Counted from the first letter of the stretch, positions 50,468 to 59,949 are shown. The stretch: DNA of 64,000 bases from Streptomyces sp. Root1304 (GCF_001426405.1 NZ_LMEP01000002.1:259181-323180); one strand, 5' to 3'. Notes: generated by a model not told the origin, from the sequence alone. Numbers and translations: made by a program.

Positions 50468-52203
50468 CGCGTCGCCACCGTCCTCGTGTCGCGGCCGGAG
50501 CGCAGGACCTTGCCCGGGACCGCTCCGGTCACCTCGTCGTCCCGTACCGTCTCCACGCCGTTGACCCGCACCGACACGATCCCGACCGCCCGCGAGTCGA
50601 GCCGCGGGCTGTCCCCCGGCAGGTCGTGCACGAGGGTCGCCGGGCCCGCGTCGATCCGCTCCGGGTCGAAGAGGACCAGGTCGGCGTGGAAGCCCTCGGT
50701 GATCCGGCCGCGCTCGCGGAGCCCGAAGAGCCGGGCCGGGTCGTCGGTCAGCATCCGGACGGCCCGCTCCAGGGGCACCAGCTTCCGGCCGCGCAGGCAG
50801 TCGCCGAGGAAGCGGGTCGTGTACGGCGCGCCGCACATCCGGTCGAGGTGCGCGCCGGCGTCGGAGCCGCCGAGCATCACGTCCTCGTGGTCCCAGGTCT
50901 CGCGGCGCAGCGCCCAGGAGGCGGGGTCGTTGTCGCTGGGCATCGGCCACAGGATCGTCCTGAGCTCGTCGTTGGCGCAGATCTCGACGAGGCACTGGAA
51001 GGCGTCCTGGCCGCGTTCGGCCGCGATGTCCTTCACGACCCGGCCGGTCAGGCCCTCGTTCTCCCGGCTGTACGTGTCCCCGATGACGTAGCGGCCGAAG
51101 TGGGCGAGGCGCCGGAAGACGCCGGCCTCCTTCGAGTCGGCGCGCCGCAGCATCTCGGCCCGCACCTCGGAGTCGCGGAGCTTCGCGATCCGCTCGGGGA
51201 CGGGGAGGGCGAGGACCTCGCCCCAGCCCGGGATGAGGTTGAGCGCGCAGAAGGTGCCGAGGGACATGTTCATGGGGGTGAGGATCGGCATGGTGAGCGC
51301 GACGATCCGGCCGCCGGACTTGCGGGCCCGCTCGGAGGCGGTGAGCTGGCGCGGGACGCGTTCGGGGACGGTGGCGTCGATGGTGAGGACGTTCCAGTTG
51401 AGCGGCCTGCCCGCCGCCGCCGTCATCTCGACGAAGAGGTCGATCTCGTCGTCGGAGAACTGGTCGAGGCAGCCCGCGAGGATCGCCTCCAGCTGGGTGC
51501 CCTCGTGCTCGCCGACCGCCCGGGAGAGGGCGATCAGCTCCTCGGGGCGTGCGTGCCGGGAGGCGACGGGGGCGCCGTCGCCGTCGGAGTGGGTGGCGGA
51601 CTGGGTGGTGGAGAGCCCCCAGGCGCCGGCCTCCATGGCCGCCTTGAGCAGGGCGACCATGGCGTCCAGCTGCTCGGGCGTCGGCTGCCCGCCGACGGCG
51701 TCGGCGCCCATCACGTAGCGGCGCAGGGCGCAGTGGCCGACCATGAAGCCGGCGTTGACGGCGATCCGCCCGTCGAGGGCGTCCAGGTACTCGGCGAAGG
51801 ACGACCAGCTCCAGTCGACGCCCTCCTCCAGGGCCTTCAGGGCCATGCCCTCCACCTTGGACATCATCCGGCGGGTGTAGTCGGCGTCCTCGGGCCGGTC
51901 CGGGTGGAGCGGGGCGAGGGTGAAGCCGCAGTTGCCGCCGGCGACGGTGGTGACGCCGTGGTTCATGGAGGGGGTGGCGTACGGGTCCCAGAACAGCTGG
52001 GCGTCGTAGTGGGTGTGCGGGTCGACGAAGCCCGGGGTGAGGACCAGGCCGGTGGCGTCCTGGGTGGTCCGGGCGCGCTCCTTCGTCGTGCCGGGTTCGG
52101 CGACGAGGGCGATGCGCCCGTCGCGGATGCCGACGTCGGCGGTGAAGGCGGGGGCGCCGGTGCCGTCCACGACGGTGGCGCCCGTGATGAGGTGGTCGAG
52201 CAT
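50464..52203 (-). CDS. N-acyl-D-amino-acid deacylase-like amidohydrolase
   Basis: A 579-residue metal-dependent hydrolase of the D-aminoacylase type. The N-terminal domain MLDHLITGATVVDGTGAPAFTADVGIRDGRIALV is the urease-like composite start. The metal motif FVDPHTHYDAQLFWDP (His-x-His) and the C-terminal ENEGL...VMLGGSDAGAHLDRMCGAPYTTRFL (Asp) match family positions. It should cleave an amide. AAAGGGA stands before ATG 52203. With the ALDH it forms a coupled pair in the leftward operon under the luciferase-like gene, though a hairpin-rich gap of 231 bases separates that gene. Confidence 0.9.
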   Translation of the reverse strand: MLDHLITGATVVDGTGAPAFTADVGIRDGRIALVAEPGTTKERARTTQDATGLVLTPGFVDPHTHYDAQLFWDPYATPSMNHGVTTVAGGNCGFTLAPLHPDRPEDADYTRRMMSKVEGMALKALEEGVDWSWSSFAEYLDALDGRIAVNAGFMVGHCALRRYVMGADAVGGQPTPEQLDAMVALLKAAMEAGAWGLSTTQSATHSDGDGAPVASRHARPEELIALSRAVGEHEGTQLEAILAGCLDQFSDDEIDLFVEMTAAAGRPLNWNVLTIDATVPERVPRQLTASERARKSGGRIVALTMPILTPMNMSLGTFCALNLIPGWGEVLALPVPERIAKLRDSEVRAEMLRRADSKEAGVFRRLAHFGRYVIGDTYSRENEGLTGRVVKDIAAERGQDAFQCLVEICANDELRTILWPMPSDNDPASWALRRETWDHEDVMLGGSDAGAHLDRMCGAPYTTRFLGDCLRGRKLVPLERAVRMLTDDPARLFGLRERGRITEGFHADLVLFDPERIDAGPATLVHDLPGDSPRLDSRAVGIVSVRVNGVETVRDDEVTGAVPGKVLRSGRDTRTVATR

Positions 52204-52434
52204 GACGGTCCCTTTCACTTCTGCGCTGGACGCGGGGCGCCCTGCGCCCTGACGTGCCCGGACCCGGGGGTGCGGTTCCGCGCGGGGTGCGGGCACGCCC
52301 GCGCCCCGGTGTGCCCGGACGCGGGCGTGCCCCGGCCGCGGGCCGCCGCGGTCGGGGCATCTGCGGGCGGCGGTCCGGGAAGACGCCGCCCACGTGGGGG
52401 TACCCCCCTGGTCGAGGACCTCGGGGGAGGTCCG
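52204..52434. other. hairpin-rich intergenic region
   Basis: A 230-base GC-rich gap with several imperfect hairpins, including GGGGGTACCCCC at about 52398-52409. No gene. It may stop or attenuate transcription between the luciferase-like and amidohydrolase genes. Confidence 0.5.
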
Positions 52435-53559
52435 CTACTCCCCTGCGGCCTGCCGGAAGCGGGTGGTGCGGTGGACGGGGTCCGTGTCGATCTCGGGGAT
52501 CACGTGCTCGCCGATCAGCTTGATCGAGTTCATCGTGTCCTCGTACGAGATCCCGATCGGGATGCCGAAGGAGAGCTGGTCGGCACCGGCCGCCTCCCAG
52601 CGCTTGCACTGGGTGAGGACCTCCGAGGGGTCGCCGCAGATCATCAGCTCCTCCTGGATGAGGAGTTCGATGATCTCGGCCGAGTACTCCGGGAGCAGCT
52701 CGGGCCACTCGGGGATGCCCTCGGGCCGGGGGAAGGTGTCGTGGTAGCGGAAGAGCAGCGACTGGAGGTAGTTGAGGCCGCCGGAGACGGCGATCTCGAC
52801 GGCCTTGTCGTGGGTCTCCGCGCAGATCGCCGTGGAGGTGACCATGACGTTGTCGTTGACGAAGTCGCCGACCGCCTTGGCCTCCTTGATCGCGGTCTTG
52901 TAGGACTCGACGACCCACTCCATGTCGGAGACCTTCTGCACGCTGAAGCCGAGGACGCCGAGGCCCTTCTTGGCGGCCATCGCGTACGAGGAGGGGGAGC
53001 CGGCGGCGTACCACATGGCCGGGTGGGACTTCCCGTACGGCTTGGGGAGGATCTTGCGAGGCGGCAGCGACCAGTGCTTGCCCTGGAAGCCGACGTACTC
53101 CTCCTGGAGCCACATCTTGGGGAACTCGGCGATCGTCTCCTCCCAGATCTCCTTCGTGTGGTTCATGTCGGTGATGCCCGGCATGAACCCGAGGATCTCG
53201 TGGGAGCCCGCGCCGCGGCCGGAGCCGAACTCGAAGCGTCCGCCGGAGAGGTGGTCGAGCATGGCGACCTTCTCGGCCACCTTCACCGGGTGGTTGACGG
53301 GGGCCAGGGGGTTGAAGATGCCGGAGCCGAGGTGGATGCGCTCGGTGGCGTGGGCGAGGTAGCCCAGGTAGACGTCGTTGGCGGAGATGTGCGAGTACTC
53401 GTCCAGGAAGTGGTGCTCGGATGCCCAGGCGTACTTGAACCCGGACTTGTCCGCCTGGATGACGTACTCGGTCTCCTCCATGAGCGCCTTGTGCTCGGCC
53501 TCGGGATCGGTCTCGGCGCGCTTGCCGACGTATCCCTGTACGAAGATCCCGAATTCCAA
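52435..53559 (-). CDS. luciferase-like flavin/F420 oxidoreductase
   Basis: A 374-residue LLM-class protein starting at TTG (MEFGIFVQGYVGKRAETDP). ASEHHFLDEYSHISANDVYLGYLA is the bacterial luciferase-like signature; VAMLDHLSGGRFEFGSGRGAGSHEI is the conserved flavin-phosphate stretch. Members oxidise long-chain or cyclic compounds with a reduced flavin and oxygen, or with F420. The length is near that of LuxA-like alkanal or alkane monooxygenases. Two regulon palindromes, sites B and C, lie 38 and 101 bases upstream. It leads the operon with the amidohydrolase and ALDH. Confidence 0.9.
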   Translation of the reverse strand: MEFGIFVQGYVGKRAETDPEAEHKALMEETEYVIQADKSGFKYAWASEHHFLDEYSHISANDVYLGYLAHATERIHLGSGIFNPLAPVNHPVKVAEKVAMLDHLSGGRFEFGSGRGAGSHEILGFMPGITDMNHTKEIWEETIAEFPKMWLQEEYVGFQGKHWSLPPRKILPKPYGKSHPAMWYAAGSPSSYAMAAKKGLGVLGFSVQKVSDMEWVVESYKTAIKEAKAVGDFVNDNVMVTSTAICAETHDKAVEIAVSGGLNYLQSLLFRYHDTFPRPEGIPEWPELLPEYSAEIIELLIQEELMICGDPSEVLTQCKRWEAAGADQLSFGIPIGISYEDTMNSIKLIGEHVIPEIDTDPVHRTTRFRQAAGE

Positions 53560-53596
53560 GGGGGTTCACCGTCCTCGTGAGTGTCTGACGGAGTTT

Positions 53597-53611
53597 CTGA
53601 CGAGCCGTCAG
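53597..53611. promoter_or_regulatory. regulon palindrome, site B
   Basis: CTGACGAGCCGTCAG, one mismatch from a perfect palindrome, 38 bases before the luciferase-like start. A half-site CTGACGG lies just before it at 53584. Confidence 0.75.
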
Positions 53612-53659
53612 ATTCGTGATGTGCCCGACTGTCGCACCGTGCGGCAGGTGCGTCAATAC

Positions 53660-53674
53660 CTGATGAGTCGTCAG
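53660..53674. promoter_or_regulatory. regulon palindrome, site C
   Basis: CTGATGAGTCGTCAG, a weaker copy of the motif, 101 bases before the luciferase-like start. Confidence 0.6.
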
Positions 53675-53693
53675 CTGGTGGTCCGGGCGGCTC

Positions 53694-54455
53694 TCAGAAG
53701 AGGCTGACCCCGGCCAGCCAGCCGCCGTCGATCACGAACGGCTGGCCCGTGATGTACGCCGATTCCTCCCCGGTCAGGAAGAGCGCGAGCGCCGCCACCT
53801 CGTCCGGGCGCCCGATCCGCCCCAGCGGCACGAGCTTCCGGTACAGCTCGGCCGTGGCCGCCGGGTCCACGCCCTCCGGGTTGCTCATGGCGGTGTCGAT
53901 CGCCCCCGGGCAGACCGCGTTCACCCGGATCCCCTTCGCGGCCAGCTCCAGCGCCGCGACCCGGGTCAGCCCGAGGACGGCGTGCTTCGAGGCCGCGTAG
54001 GCGCCGACCCCGGCCATCCCGGTGAGCCCCGTGTACGAGGCGGTGTTGACGATCGTGCCGCCGCCGGCCGCCTCGATCTCGGGCGCGACCGTCCGGATGC
54101 CGAGGAAGCAGCCCGTCTGGTTGACGGAGACGATCGCCTGGAACTCCTCCAGCGGGGTGGAGAGCAGTTCGTTGAAGCGGAGGATGCCCGCGTTGTTGAC
54201 CAGCCCGTCGATCTTCCCGAACCGCTCCTTGGCGAAGGCCGCAGCGGCGGTCCAGTCGGCCTCCTTCGTCACGTCCAGGTGGACGTACCCGGCCCGGTCC
54301 TCCCCCAGCTCCTTGGCCAGCGCCTCACCGGCGTCGTCGAGCACGTCCGCGAGGACGACCCGGGCCCCTTCGGCGGCGAACAGCCGCGCCTCCTGCTCGC
54401 CCTGCCCGCGCGCCGCCCCGGTGACGAGGACGACCCGCCCGTCCAGCTTGCCCAT
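53694..54455 (-). CDS. SDR, like 3-alpha/20-beta-hydroxysteroid dehydrogenase
   Basis: A 253-residue classical SDR: VVLVTGAARGQGEQEARLFAAEGARVVLADV binds the cofactor (TGxxxGxG). NNAGIL, Ser in TASYTGLTG, and Tyr-x-x-x-Lys in GAYAASKHAVLG complete the active site. The sequence is close in style to the 3-alpha,20-beta-hydroxysteroid dehydrogenase of S. hydrogenans, as far as I remember it, which suggests a bulky polycyclic alcohol. It lies 11 bases after the second luciferase-like gene on the same strand, so they share a transcript and regulon sites D and E. Confidence 0.92.
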   Translation of the reverse strand: MGKLDGRVVLVTGAARGQGEQEARLFAAEGARVVLADVLDDAGEALAKELGEDRAGYVHLDVTKEADWTAAAAFAKERFGKIDGLVNNAGILRFNELLSTPLEEFQAIVSVNQTGCFLGIRTVAPEIEAAGGGTIVNTASYTGLTGMAGVGAYAASKHAVLGLTRVAALELAAKGIRVNAVCPGAIDTAMSNPEGVDPAATAELYRKLVPLGRIGRPDEVAALALFLTGEESAYITGQPFVIDGGWLAGVSLF

Positions 54456-54466
54456 GTCCGTACTCC

Positions 54467-55384
54467 CTAGAGAAGCGGGGCGACCTCCGTGCCGAAGGCC
54501 GCCATCTGGTCGATGAGTTCGGTACGGCTCCGGGAGCGGAACCGGACCTGGATCTGGTGCACGCCCATCTCCCCGTACGCGCGCAGGGACGCGGCGATCT
54601 CCTCCGGCGCGCCGGTCAGGGCGCGCCGGCCGACCCGCCAGGCGGGCGTGCCGACGTACAGCGGCTCGGCGATGGCGCCGATGGTGATCGGATCCGCGAT
54701 CCCGGCCTCGGCGCGGAGCCGCAGCAGCTTCCGGATCTGCTCGGCGAGCTGTTCGCGCGGGTCGCCCTGGGGGAGCCAGCCGTCGCCCTTGAGCGCGGCG
54801 CGGCGCACGGCGGCCGGGGAGGAGCCGCCCACCCAGAGCGGGACCCGCACCTGTGCCGGCCGGGGCCGCTGGCCCAGGTCCTTGAAGGCGAACCGCTCCC
54901 CCAGGTGCTCCGGGAACTCCTCGGGGCCGAGCGCGGCCCGCAGCGCGTCGACGGTCTCGTCGAGCACGGCGCCCCGCCGCGCGAAGTCCACGCCGAGCGC
55001 CTCGAACTCCTCCTGGACGTGCCCGGCGCCGACCCCGAGGACCAGCCGGCCGCCGGAGAGGTGGTCGAGCGTCGCGTACGCCTTGGCCGTGACCAGCGGA
55101 TGGCGCAGCCCGACGACGGCGACGTGCGAGAGGAGCCGGACCCGCCGGGTGGCGGCGGCGAGGAAGGAGAGCGTGGCGACCGGGTCGTACCAGACGGTGC
55201 TCATGGCCTCGGCGAGCCGGCGCGGGATGGCGACGTGGTCGCAGCTCGCGAGGTAGTCGAAGCCGTACTCCTCGGCGGCCCGCGCGACGGCCAGCAGGTC
55301 GGCGGGCCCGGCGTCCGCCTCCCAGGGCTCGGCGTAGATCGCGCTCTGGGACTGGACGGGCAGCTGCATCCCGTAGACCACCAT
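54467..55384 (-). CDS. luciferase-like oxidoreductase (F420-type)
   Basis: A 305-residue LLM protein. YGFDYLASCDHVAIPRRLAEAMSTVWYDPVATLSFLAAATRRVRLLSHVAVVGLRHPLVTAKAYATLDHLSGGRLVLGVGAGH is the full F420-binding signature of the TIGR03619-like group. The C-terminal half (GVHQIQVRFRSRSRTELIDQM) carries the family tail. It is first in a pair with the SDR. Regulon sites D and E lie 24 and 66 bases upstream of its ATG. Confidence 0.92.
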   Translation of the reverse strand: MVVYGMQLPVQSQSAIYAEPWEADAGPADLLAVARAAEEYGFDYLASCDHVAIPRRLAEAMSTVWYDPVATLSFLAAATRRVRLLSHVAVVGLRHPLVTAKAYATLDHLSGGRLVLGVGAGHVQEEFEALGVDFARRGAVLDETVDALRAALGPEEFPEHLGERFAFKDLGQRPRPAQVRVPLWVGGSSPAAVRRAALKGDGWLPQGDPREQLAEQIRKLLRLRAEAGIADPITIGAIAEPLYVGTPAWRVGRRALTGAPEEIAASLRAYGEMGVHQIQVRFRSRSRTELIDQMAAFGTEVAPLL

Positions 55385-55407
55385 GGGACCCTCCTCGACA
55401 CCGATGC

Positions 55408-55422
55408 CTGACGGACCGTCAC
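55408..55422. promoter_or_regulatory. regulon palindrome, site D
   Basis: CTGACGGACCGTCAC, one base off at the end, 24 bases before the luciferase-like gene. Confidence 0.75.
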
Positions 55423-55449
55423 TTCACTGGGCGGGGCCCATGCTCGTAC

Positions 55450-55464
55450 CTGACGGTCCATCAG
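55450..55464. promoter_or_regulatory. regulon palindrome, site E
   Basis: CTGACGGTCCATCAG, one mismatch, 42 bases from site D and 66 from the same start. Confidence 0.7.
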
Positions 55465-55502
55465 ACAAGGGGTGGGAGCCTACCGGCCCGGCACCCTTCG
55501 GA

Positions 55503-56747
55503 TCAGGGCACCCAGAGGCCCTCCGGGCTCAGGCCCAGGAGGTCGATCGCGTTGCCCCGTACGATGCGCTCCACGACGTCCGGGGCCAGGTGGCCCATCT
55601 GTGCCTCGCCGACCTCCCGCGACTTCGGCCAGGTCGAGTCCGAGTGCGGGTAGTCCGTCTCGTACAGGACGTTCGCCGCCCCGATCGCGTCGAGGTTCCG
55701 CAGCCCGAAGGCGTCGTCGAAGAAGCAGCCGAAGACGTGCCCGGCGAACAGCTCCGACGGCGGGCGCAGCACCTTGTCCGCGACCCCGCCCCAGCCCCGG
55801 TTCTCCTCCCAGACCACGTCGGCGCGCTCCAGGATGTACGGGATCCAGCCGATCTGCCCCTCCGCGTACATGATCTTCAGGTCGGGGAAGCGCTCGAACT
55901 TGCCGCTCATCAGCCAGTCGACCATCGAGAAGCAGCAGTTGGCGAAGGTGATCGTGGAGCCGACGGCCGGCGGGGCGTCGGCCGAGGTGGACGGCATCCG
56001 GCTGGACGAGCCGATGTGCATGGCGATGACCGTGCCGGTCTCGTCGCAGGCCCGGAAGAAGGGGTCCCAGTGGTCCGTGTGGACCGAGGGGAGCCCGAGG
56101 TGCGGCGGGATCTCCGAGAAGGCCACCGCCCGGACCCCGCGCGCGGCGTTGCGGCGGACCTCGGCGGCGGCGAGTTCCGGGTCCCAGAGCGGGATGAGGG
56201 TGAGCGGGATCAGCCGCCCGTGGGCCTCGGGCCCGCACCACTCCTCCACCATCCAGTCGTTGTACGCCCGGACGCAGAGCAGCCCCAGCTCGCGGTCGCT
56301 CGCCTCGGTGAAGGTCTGCCCGCAGAAGCGCGGGAAGGTGGGGAAGCAGAGCGCGGACTGGACGTGGTTGACGTCCATGTCGGCCAGCCGGTCGGGCACG
56401 GAGTGCGAACCGGGCCGCATCTGCTCGTACGTGATGACTTCGAGGCGTATCTCGTCCCGGTCGTAGCCGACGGCGGTGTCGAGCCGGGTCAGGGGCCGGT
56501 GCAGGTCCTCGTAGACCCACCAGTCGCCGACCGGGCCCTCGTCGCCCTTGGCCCCCATCACCGGGGCGAACTTCCCGCCGAGGAAGGTCATCTCCTTCAG
56601 CGGGGCGCGGACGATCCGGGGGCCGGTGTCGTGGTAGCGGGACGGAAGCCGGTCCCGCCAGACGTGCGGGGGCTCCACGGTGTGGTCGTCCACCGAGATG
56701 ATCCTGGGGAAGGTCCCGGTGCTCTCCGTGCTCTCCATGCTCTCCAT
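55503..56747 (-). CDS. amidohydrolase of the ACMSD/COG2159 type
   Basis: A 414-residue TIM-barrel metal-dependent hydrolase or decarboxylase. The start region IISVDDHTVEPPHVWRDRLP has the Asp-x-His-type metal motif; AMHIGSSSRMPST carries a second histidine; YETDYPHSDSTWP holds the conserved aspartate. The family includes 2-amino-3-carboxymuconate semialdehyde decarboxylase and uracil-like or lignin-ring enzymes, so ring cleavage or decarboxylation is possible. ATG 56745-56747 is used; an in-frame GTG lies at 56756. Regulon site F lies 22 bases upstream. It is a single leftward gene. Confidence 0.9.
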   Translation of the reverse strand: MESMESTESTGTFPRIISVDDHTVEPPHVWRDRLPSRYHDTGPRIVRAPLKEMTFLGGKFAPVMGAKGDEGPVGDWWVYEDLHRPLTRLDTAVGYDRDEIRLEVITYEQMRPGSHSVPDRLADMDVNHVQSALCFPTFPRFCGQTFTEASDRELGLLCVRAYNDWMVEEWCGPEAHGRLIPLTLIPLWDPELAAAEVRRNAARGVRAVAFSEIPPHLGLPSVHTDHWDPFFRACDETGTVIAMHIGSSSRMPSTSADAPPAVGSTITFANCCFSMVDWLMSGKFERFPDLKIMYAEGQIGWIPYILERADVVWEENRGWGGVADKVLRPPSELFAGHVFGCFFDDAFGLRNLDAIGAANVLYETDYPHSDSTWPKSREVGEAQMGHLAPDVVERIVRGNAIDLLGLSPEGLWVP

Positions 56748-56768
56748 GGCTTTCACGGTAGCGCCCAT

Positions 56769-56783
56769 CTGACGGTCCGTCAG
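56769..56783. promoter_or_regulatory. regulon palindrome, site F
   Basis: CTGACGGTCCGTCAG, perfect 7-bp arms, 22 bases before the amidohydrolase start. Confidence 0.8.
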
Positions 56784-56915
56784 CTGTCGTGCCGTACAAC
56801 GGTCGTACAACGGCCTCGTACCGGCCCTGCCCCGGGGCCGACCCGATGCTGACGGACTCCCTCCGGACAAGGCAGACTGTCCTGGGCGAAACCAGCGGTA
56901 CGGGCAGGGGGAGCT

Positions 56916-59900
56916 ATGGAGCGTGAAGACGGGCCGCGCGTTCCGGTGCAGCGGGCTCCGAGGAAGGGCACGGGGCCGGATGCGGGACCGGCCTCGGATT
57001 CGGGTTCCGACGTGGACGTGAGCACGGGTTCCGCCGCCGAGCTGCGGTTCGGCGTGCTCGGCCCCGTCCGCGCCTGGCGCGACGGCGCGGCCGTCCCCAC
57101 CGGCTCCCCGCAGCAGCGCGCGCTGCTCGCCGCCCTGCTGCTCCGCGGCGGGCGGACCGCCACCGCGCACGAGCTGATCGACGCGCTCTGGGGCGAGGAG
57201 CCCCCCTCGCAGGCGCTCGCGGCGGTCCGTACGTACGCCTCCCGGCTCCGCAAGGCCCTCGACCCGAAGGTCCTGGTCAGCGAGTCCGGCGGCTACGCCC
57301 TGCGGACCTCCGCCGACGCGCTGGACCTCACCGCCGCCCAGGAACTCGCCGCGGAGGCCGAGAAGCTGCGCGCCGCCGGGGACCGTGCGGGCGCCCGCGC
57401 GCGGCTCGCGGAGGCGCTCGACCTGTGGGACGGCGAGGTGCTGGCCTCCGTACCCGGGCCGTACGCCGAGACGCAGCGGACCCGCCTGGAGGAATGGCGG
57501 CTCACCCTCCTCGAAACCCGCCTGGACATCGACCTGGAGGTCGGCGCGCACGCGGAGGCCGTGTCCGAGCTGACCGCGCTCACCGCCGCGCACCCGCTGC
57601 GGGAGCGGCTGCGCGAACTCCTCATGCTGGCGCTGTACCGCAGCGGACGGCAGGCGGAGGCGCTCGCCGTGTACGCCGACACGCGCCGGCTCCTCGCCGA
57701 CGAGCTGGGCGTCGACCCCACCCCCGAGCTCTCCCGCCTCCAGCAGCGCATCCTCCAGGCCGACGCCGAGCTGGCCCGCCCGGTCGAGGAGGCCGCCCCG
57801 GCGGCGGCGCCCGTCGCACGCCCCGCCCAGCTCCCCGCGACCGTCCCGGACTTCACCGGACGGGACTCGTTCGTACGGGAACTCGGCGGCCGGCTGGCCA
57901 CCGCCGAGGGCCACGTCATGGCGGTCTCGGCGCTCGCGGGCATCGGCGGCGTCGGCAAGACGACGCTCGCGGTGCACGTGGCGCACGAGGCCAGGCCGCA
58001 CTTCCCGGACGGGCAGCTCTACGTGGACCTCCAGGGCGCGGGCTCCCGCGCCGCCGCGCCGGAGACCGTCCTCGGCTCCTTCCTGCGCGCCCTCGGCACC
58101 CCCGATTCGGCCATCCCGGACTCGCTCGACGACAGGGCGGCGCTGTACCGCTCGACGCTCGACGGCCGCCGGGTCCTGGTCCTCCTGGACAACGCCCGTG
58201 ACGCCGCCCAGATCCGCCCGCTGCTGCCCGGCACGGCCGGCTGCGCGGCGCTCGTCACCAGCCGCATCCGGATGGTCGACCTGGCGGGCGCGCACCTGGT
58301 GGACCTGGACGTGATGTCCCCGGAGGAGGCGCTGCGGCTGTTCACCCGGATCGTGGGCGAGGAGCGGGTGCGGTCGGAGCGCGAGGCGGCCCTCGACGTG
58401 GTCGCGGCCTGCGGATTCCTGCCGCTCGCGATCCGTATCGCGGCCTCCCGTCTGGCGGCCCGGCGCACCTGGACGGTCTCGGTCCTGGCGGCGAAGCTGG
58501 CGGACGAGCGCCGCCGGCTCGACGAGCTCCAGGCGGGCGACCTGGCGGTCAAGGCGACCTTCGAACTCGGCTACGGGCAGCTGGAGCCGGCCCAGGCGCG
58601 CGCGTTCCGTCTGCTCGGCCTGGCCGACGGCCCGGACATCTCCCTGGCGGCGGCGGCAGCGGTCCTGGACCTGCCCCAGTGGGACACGGAAGACCTGCTG
58701 GAGGCCCTGGTCGACACCTCGCTCCTGGAGTCGGCGGCCCCGGGCCGCTACCGCTACCACGACCTGGTCCGCCTCTACGCGCGTGCGTGCGCCGACCGCG
58801 ACGAGCAGCCCCCGTCGGAGAAGGAGGCGGCGATCTCCCGGCTCCTGGACTTCTACCTCTCGACGGCGGCGCGCGTGTACGCGATCGAGCGGCCCGGCGA
58901 CCGGCTGGTCGACCACCTGGAGCCCACGGCGTACGAGGGCCTCGCCTTCACCGACCGCCACGAGGCCCAGGACTGGCTGTACGCGGAGGCGAACTGCCTC
59001 CTGGCCACGGTCCGCCAGTCCGCGGCGTCCCCCGGCACCCTCCGCCGGGCGGTGGACCTGCTGTGGGCGTCGCTGGACCTGGCGGAGTCGGGCGCGAACT
59101 CGAAGGAGTACGAGGCGGTGGCGACGGTGCTGCGGGGGGCGGCGGGCGAGGCGGGTGACGTGCGGGCCGAGGCCCGCGCGGCCAACACGCTGGCCTATGT
59201 GCACCACTACCAGGGCCGCTTCGACCAGGCCGGCCGCGAGGCGGAGGAAGTGGCCCGTGCGGCCCGGTCCGTGGACGACCCCCTGCCCGTCTGCTGGGCG
59301 CTGAACGTGATGGGCGCCATCGCGCTCTACCAGGGGCGGCACGAGGACGGGGACACGCACTTCACCCTGGCCATCACCGAGTTCCGGGCCTCCGGGGACC
59401 GCGCCGGCGAGGCCTCGGCCCTGTGCAACCTCTCCCGGCTGCGGCTCGCCGCGGGCCGCAAGGACGACGCCGTCCGCATGGCCCAGCAGGGGTCCGACAT
59501 GTACGACGACATGGGGCACGCCCTCAAGGGCGCCAACGGGCGGTACGCGCTCGGCCTCGCGCTCACCGAGAGCGGGCACCTCACGGCCGCCGCGGAGCGG
59601 CTCCGCGAGGCGCTGGACGTCTTCGTGGACAGCCGCCAGCGGCTGTGGGAGGGCATGACCCTCTTCCGTATCGCCGAGGTCGACATCAGGGCCCAGCAGT
59701 ACGGTGCGGCGGCCGCCGGGGCCGAGAAGGCCCTGTCCGTGCTCCGCGGCATCGGGGGCGACTGGCGGCGGGGCAACGTCCTCACCGTCCTCGGCCGGGC
59801 CCTGCACGCCATCGGGCAGTCGGGCCGAGCGCAGATCTGCTGGCAGGAGGCCCTCGACATCTACGAGGAGCTGTCCTCGCCGGAGGCCGCCGAGGTCAGG

Positions 59901-59930
59901 GCCCTGCTGGCGCCGCTCGCGGCGGCCTGA
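56916..59930 (+). CDS. afsR: AfsR-type global regulator (SARP-NB-ARC-TPR)
   Basis: A 1004-residue regulator, close in length to S. coelicolor AfsR. Residues about 43-130 are the OmpR/SARP winged helix (LRFGVLGPVRAWRDGAAVPTG), 140-285 the BTAD domain. An ATPase (about 305-560) has Walker A GIGGVGKTT (near 343-351) and LVLLDNARDAAQIRPLLPG. TPR-like repeats fill the C-terminus. AfsR is phosphorylated by Ser/Thr kinases such as AfsK and activates antibiotic-related genes through afsS. A gene of AfsS type follows directly with an AfsR/PhoP-like promoter, which makes this a true afsR rather than a pathway SARP. Confidence 0.93.
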   Translation: MEREDGPRVPVQRAPRKGTGPDAGPASDSGSDVDVSTGSAAELRFGVLGPVRAWRDGAAVPTGSPQQRALLAALLLRGGRTATAHELIDALWGEEPPSQALAAVRTYASRLRKALDPKVLVSESGGYALRTSADALDLTAAQELAAEAEKLRAAGDRAGARARLAEALDLWDGEVLASVPGPYAETQRTRLEEWRLTLLETRLDIDLEVGAHAEAVSELTALTAAHPLRERLRELLMLALYRSGRQAEALAVYADTRRLLADELGVDPTPELSRLQQRILQADAELARPVEEAAPAAAPVARPAQLPATVPDFTGRDSFVRELGGRLATAEGHVMAVSALAGIGGVGKTTLAVHVAHEARPHFPDGQLYVDLQGAGSRAAAPETVLGSFLRALGTPDSAIPDSLDDRAALYRSTLDGRRVLVLLDNARDAAQIRPLLPGTAGCAALVTSRIRMVDLAGAHLVDLDVMSPEEALRLFTRIVGEERVRSEREAALDVVAACGFLPLAIRIAASRLAARRTWTVSVLAAKLADERRRLDELQAGDLAVKATFELGYGQLEPAQARAFRLLGLADGPDISLAAAAAVLDLPQWDTEDLLEALVDTSLLESAAPGRYRYHDLVRLYARACADRDEQPPSEKEAAISRLLDFYLSTAARVYAIERPGDRLVDHLEPTAYEGLAFTDRHEAQDWLYAEANCLLATVRQSAASPGTLRRAVDLLWASLDLAESGANSKEYEAVATVLRGAAGEAGDVRAEARAANTLAYVHHYQGRFDQAGREAEEVARAARSVDDPLPVCWALNVMGAIALYQGRHEDGDTHFTLAITEFRASGDRAGEASALCNLSRLRLAAGRKDDAVRMAQQGSDMYDDMGHALKGANGRYALGLALTESGHLTAAAERLREALDVFVDSRQRLWEGMTLFRIAEVDIRAQQYGAAAAGAEKALSVLRGIGGDWRRGNVLTVLGRALHAIGQSGRAQICWQEALDIYEELSSPEAAEVRALLAPLAAA

Positions 59931-59949
59931 CCCGGACCCGGCCGTACGC

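Noticed and set aside
49001-53656. A 1551-codon open frame on the minus strand
   Set aside because: It is a fusion of the true ALDH frame with out-of-frame reading through the amidohydrolase and luciferase-like genes. High third-position GC removes stop codons; only the last 488 codons encode a real protein.
55503-59807. A 1434-codon minus-strand frame covering afsR
   Set aside because: Only the last 414 codons are the amidohydrolase. The part antisense to afsR has no recognisable protein sequence.
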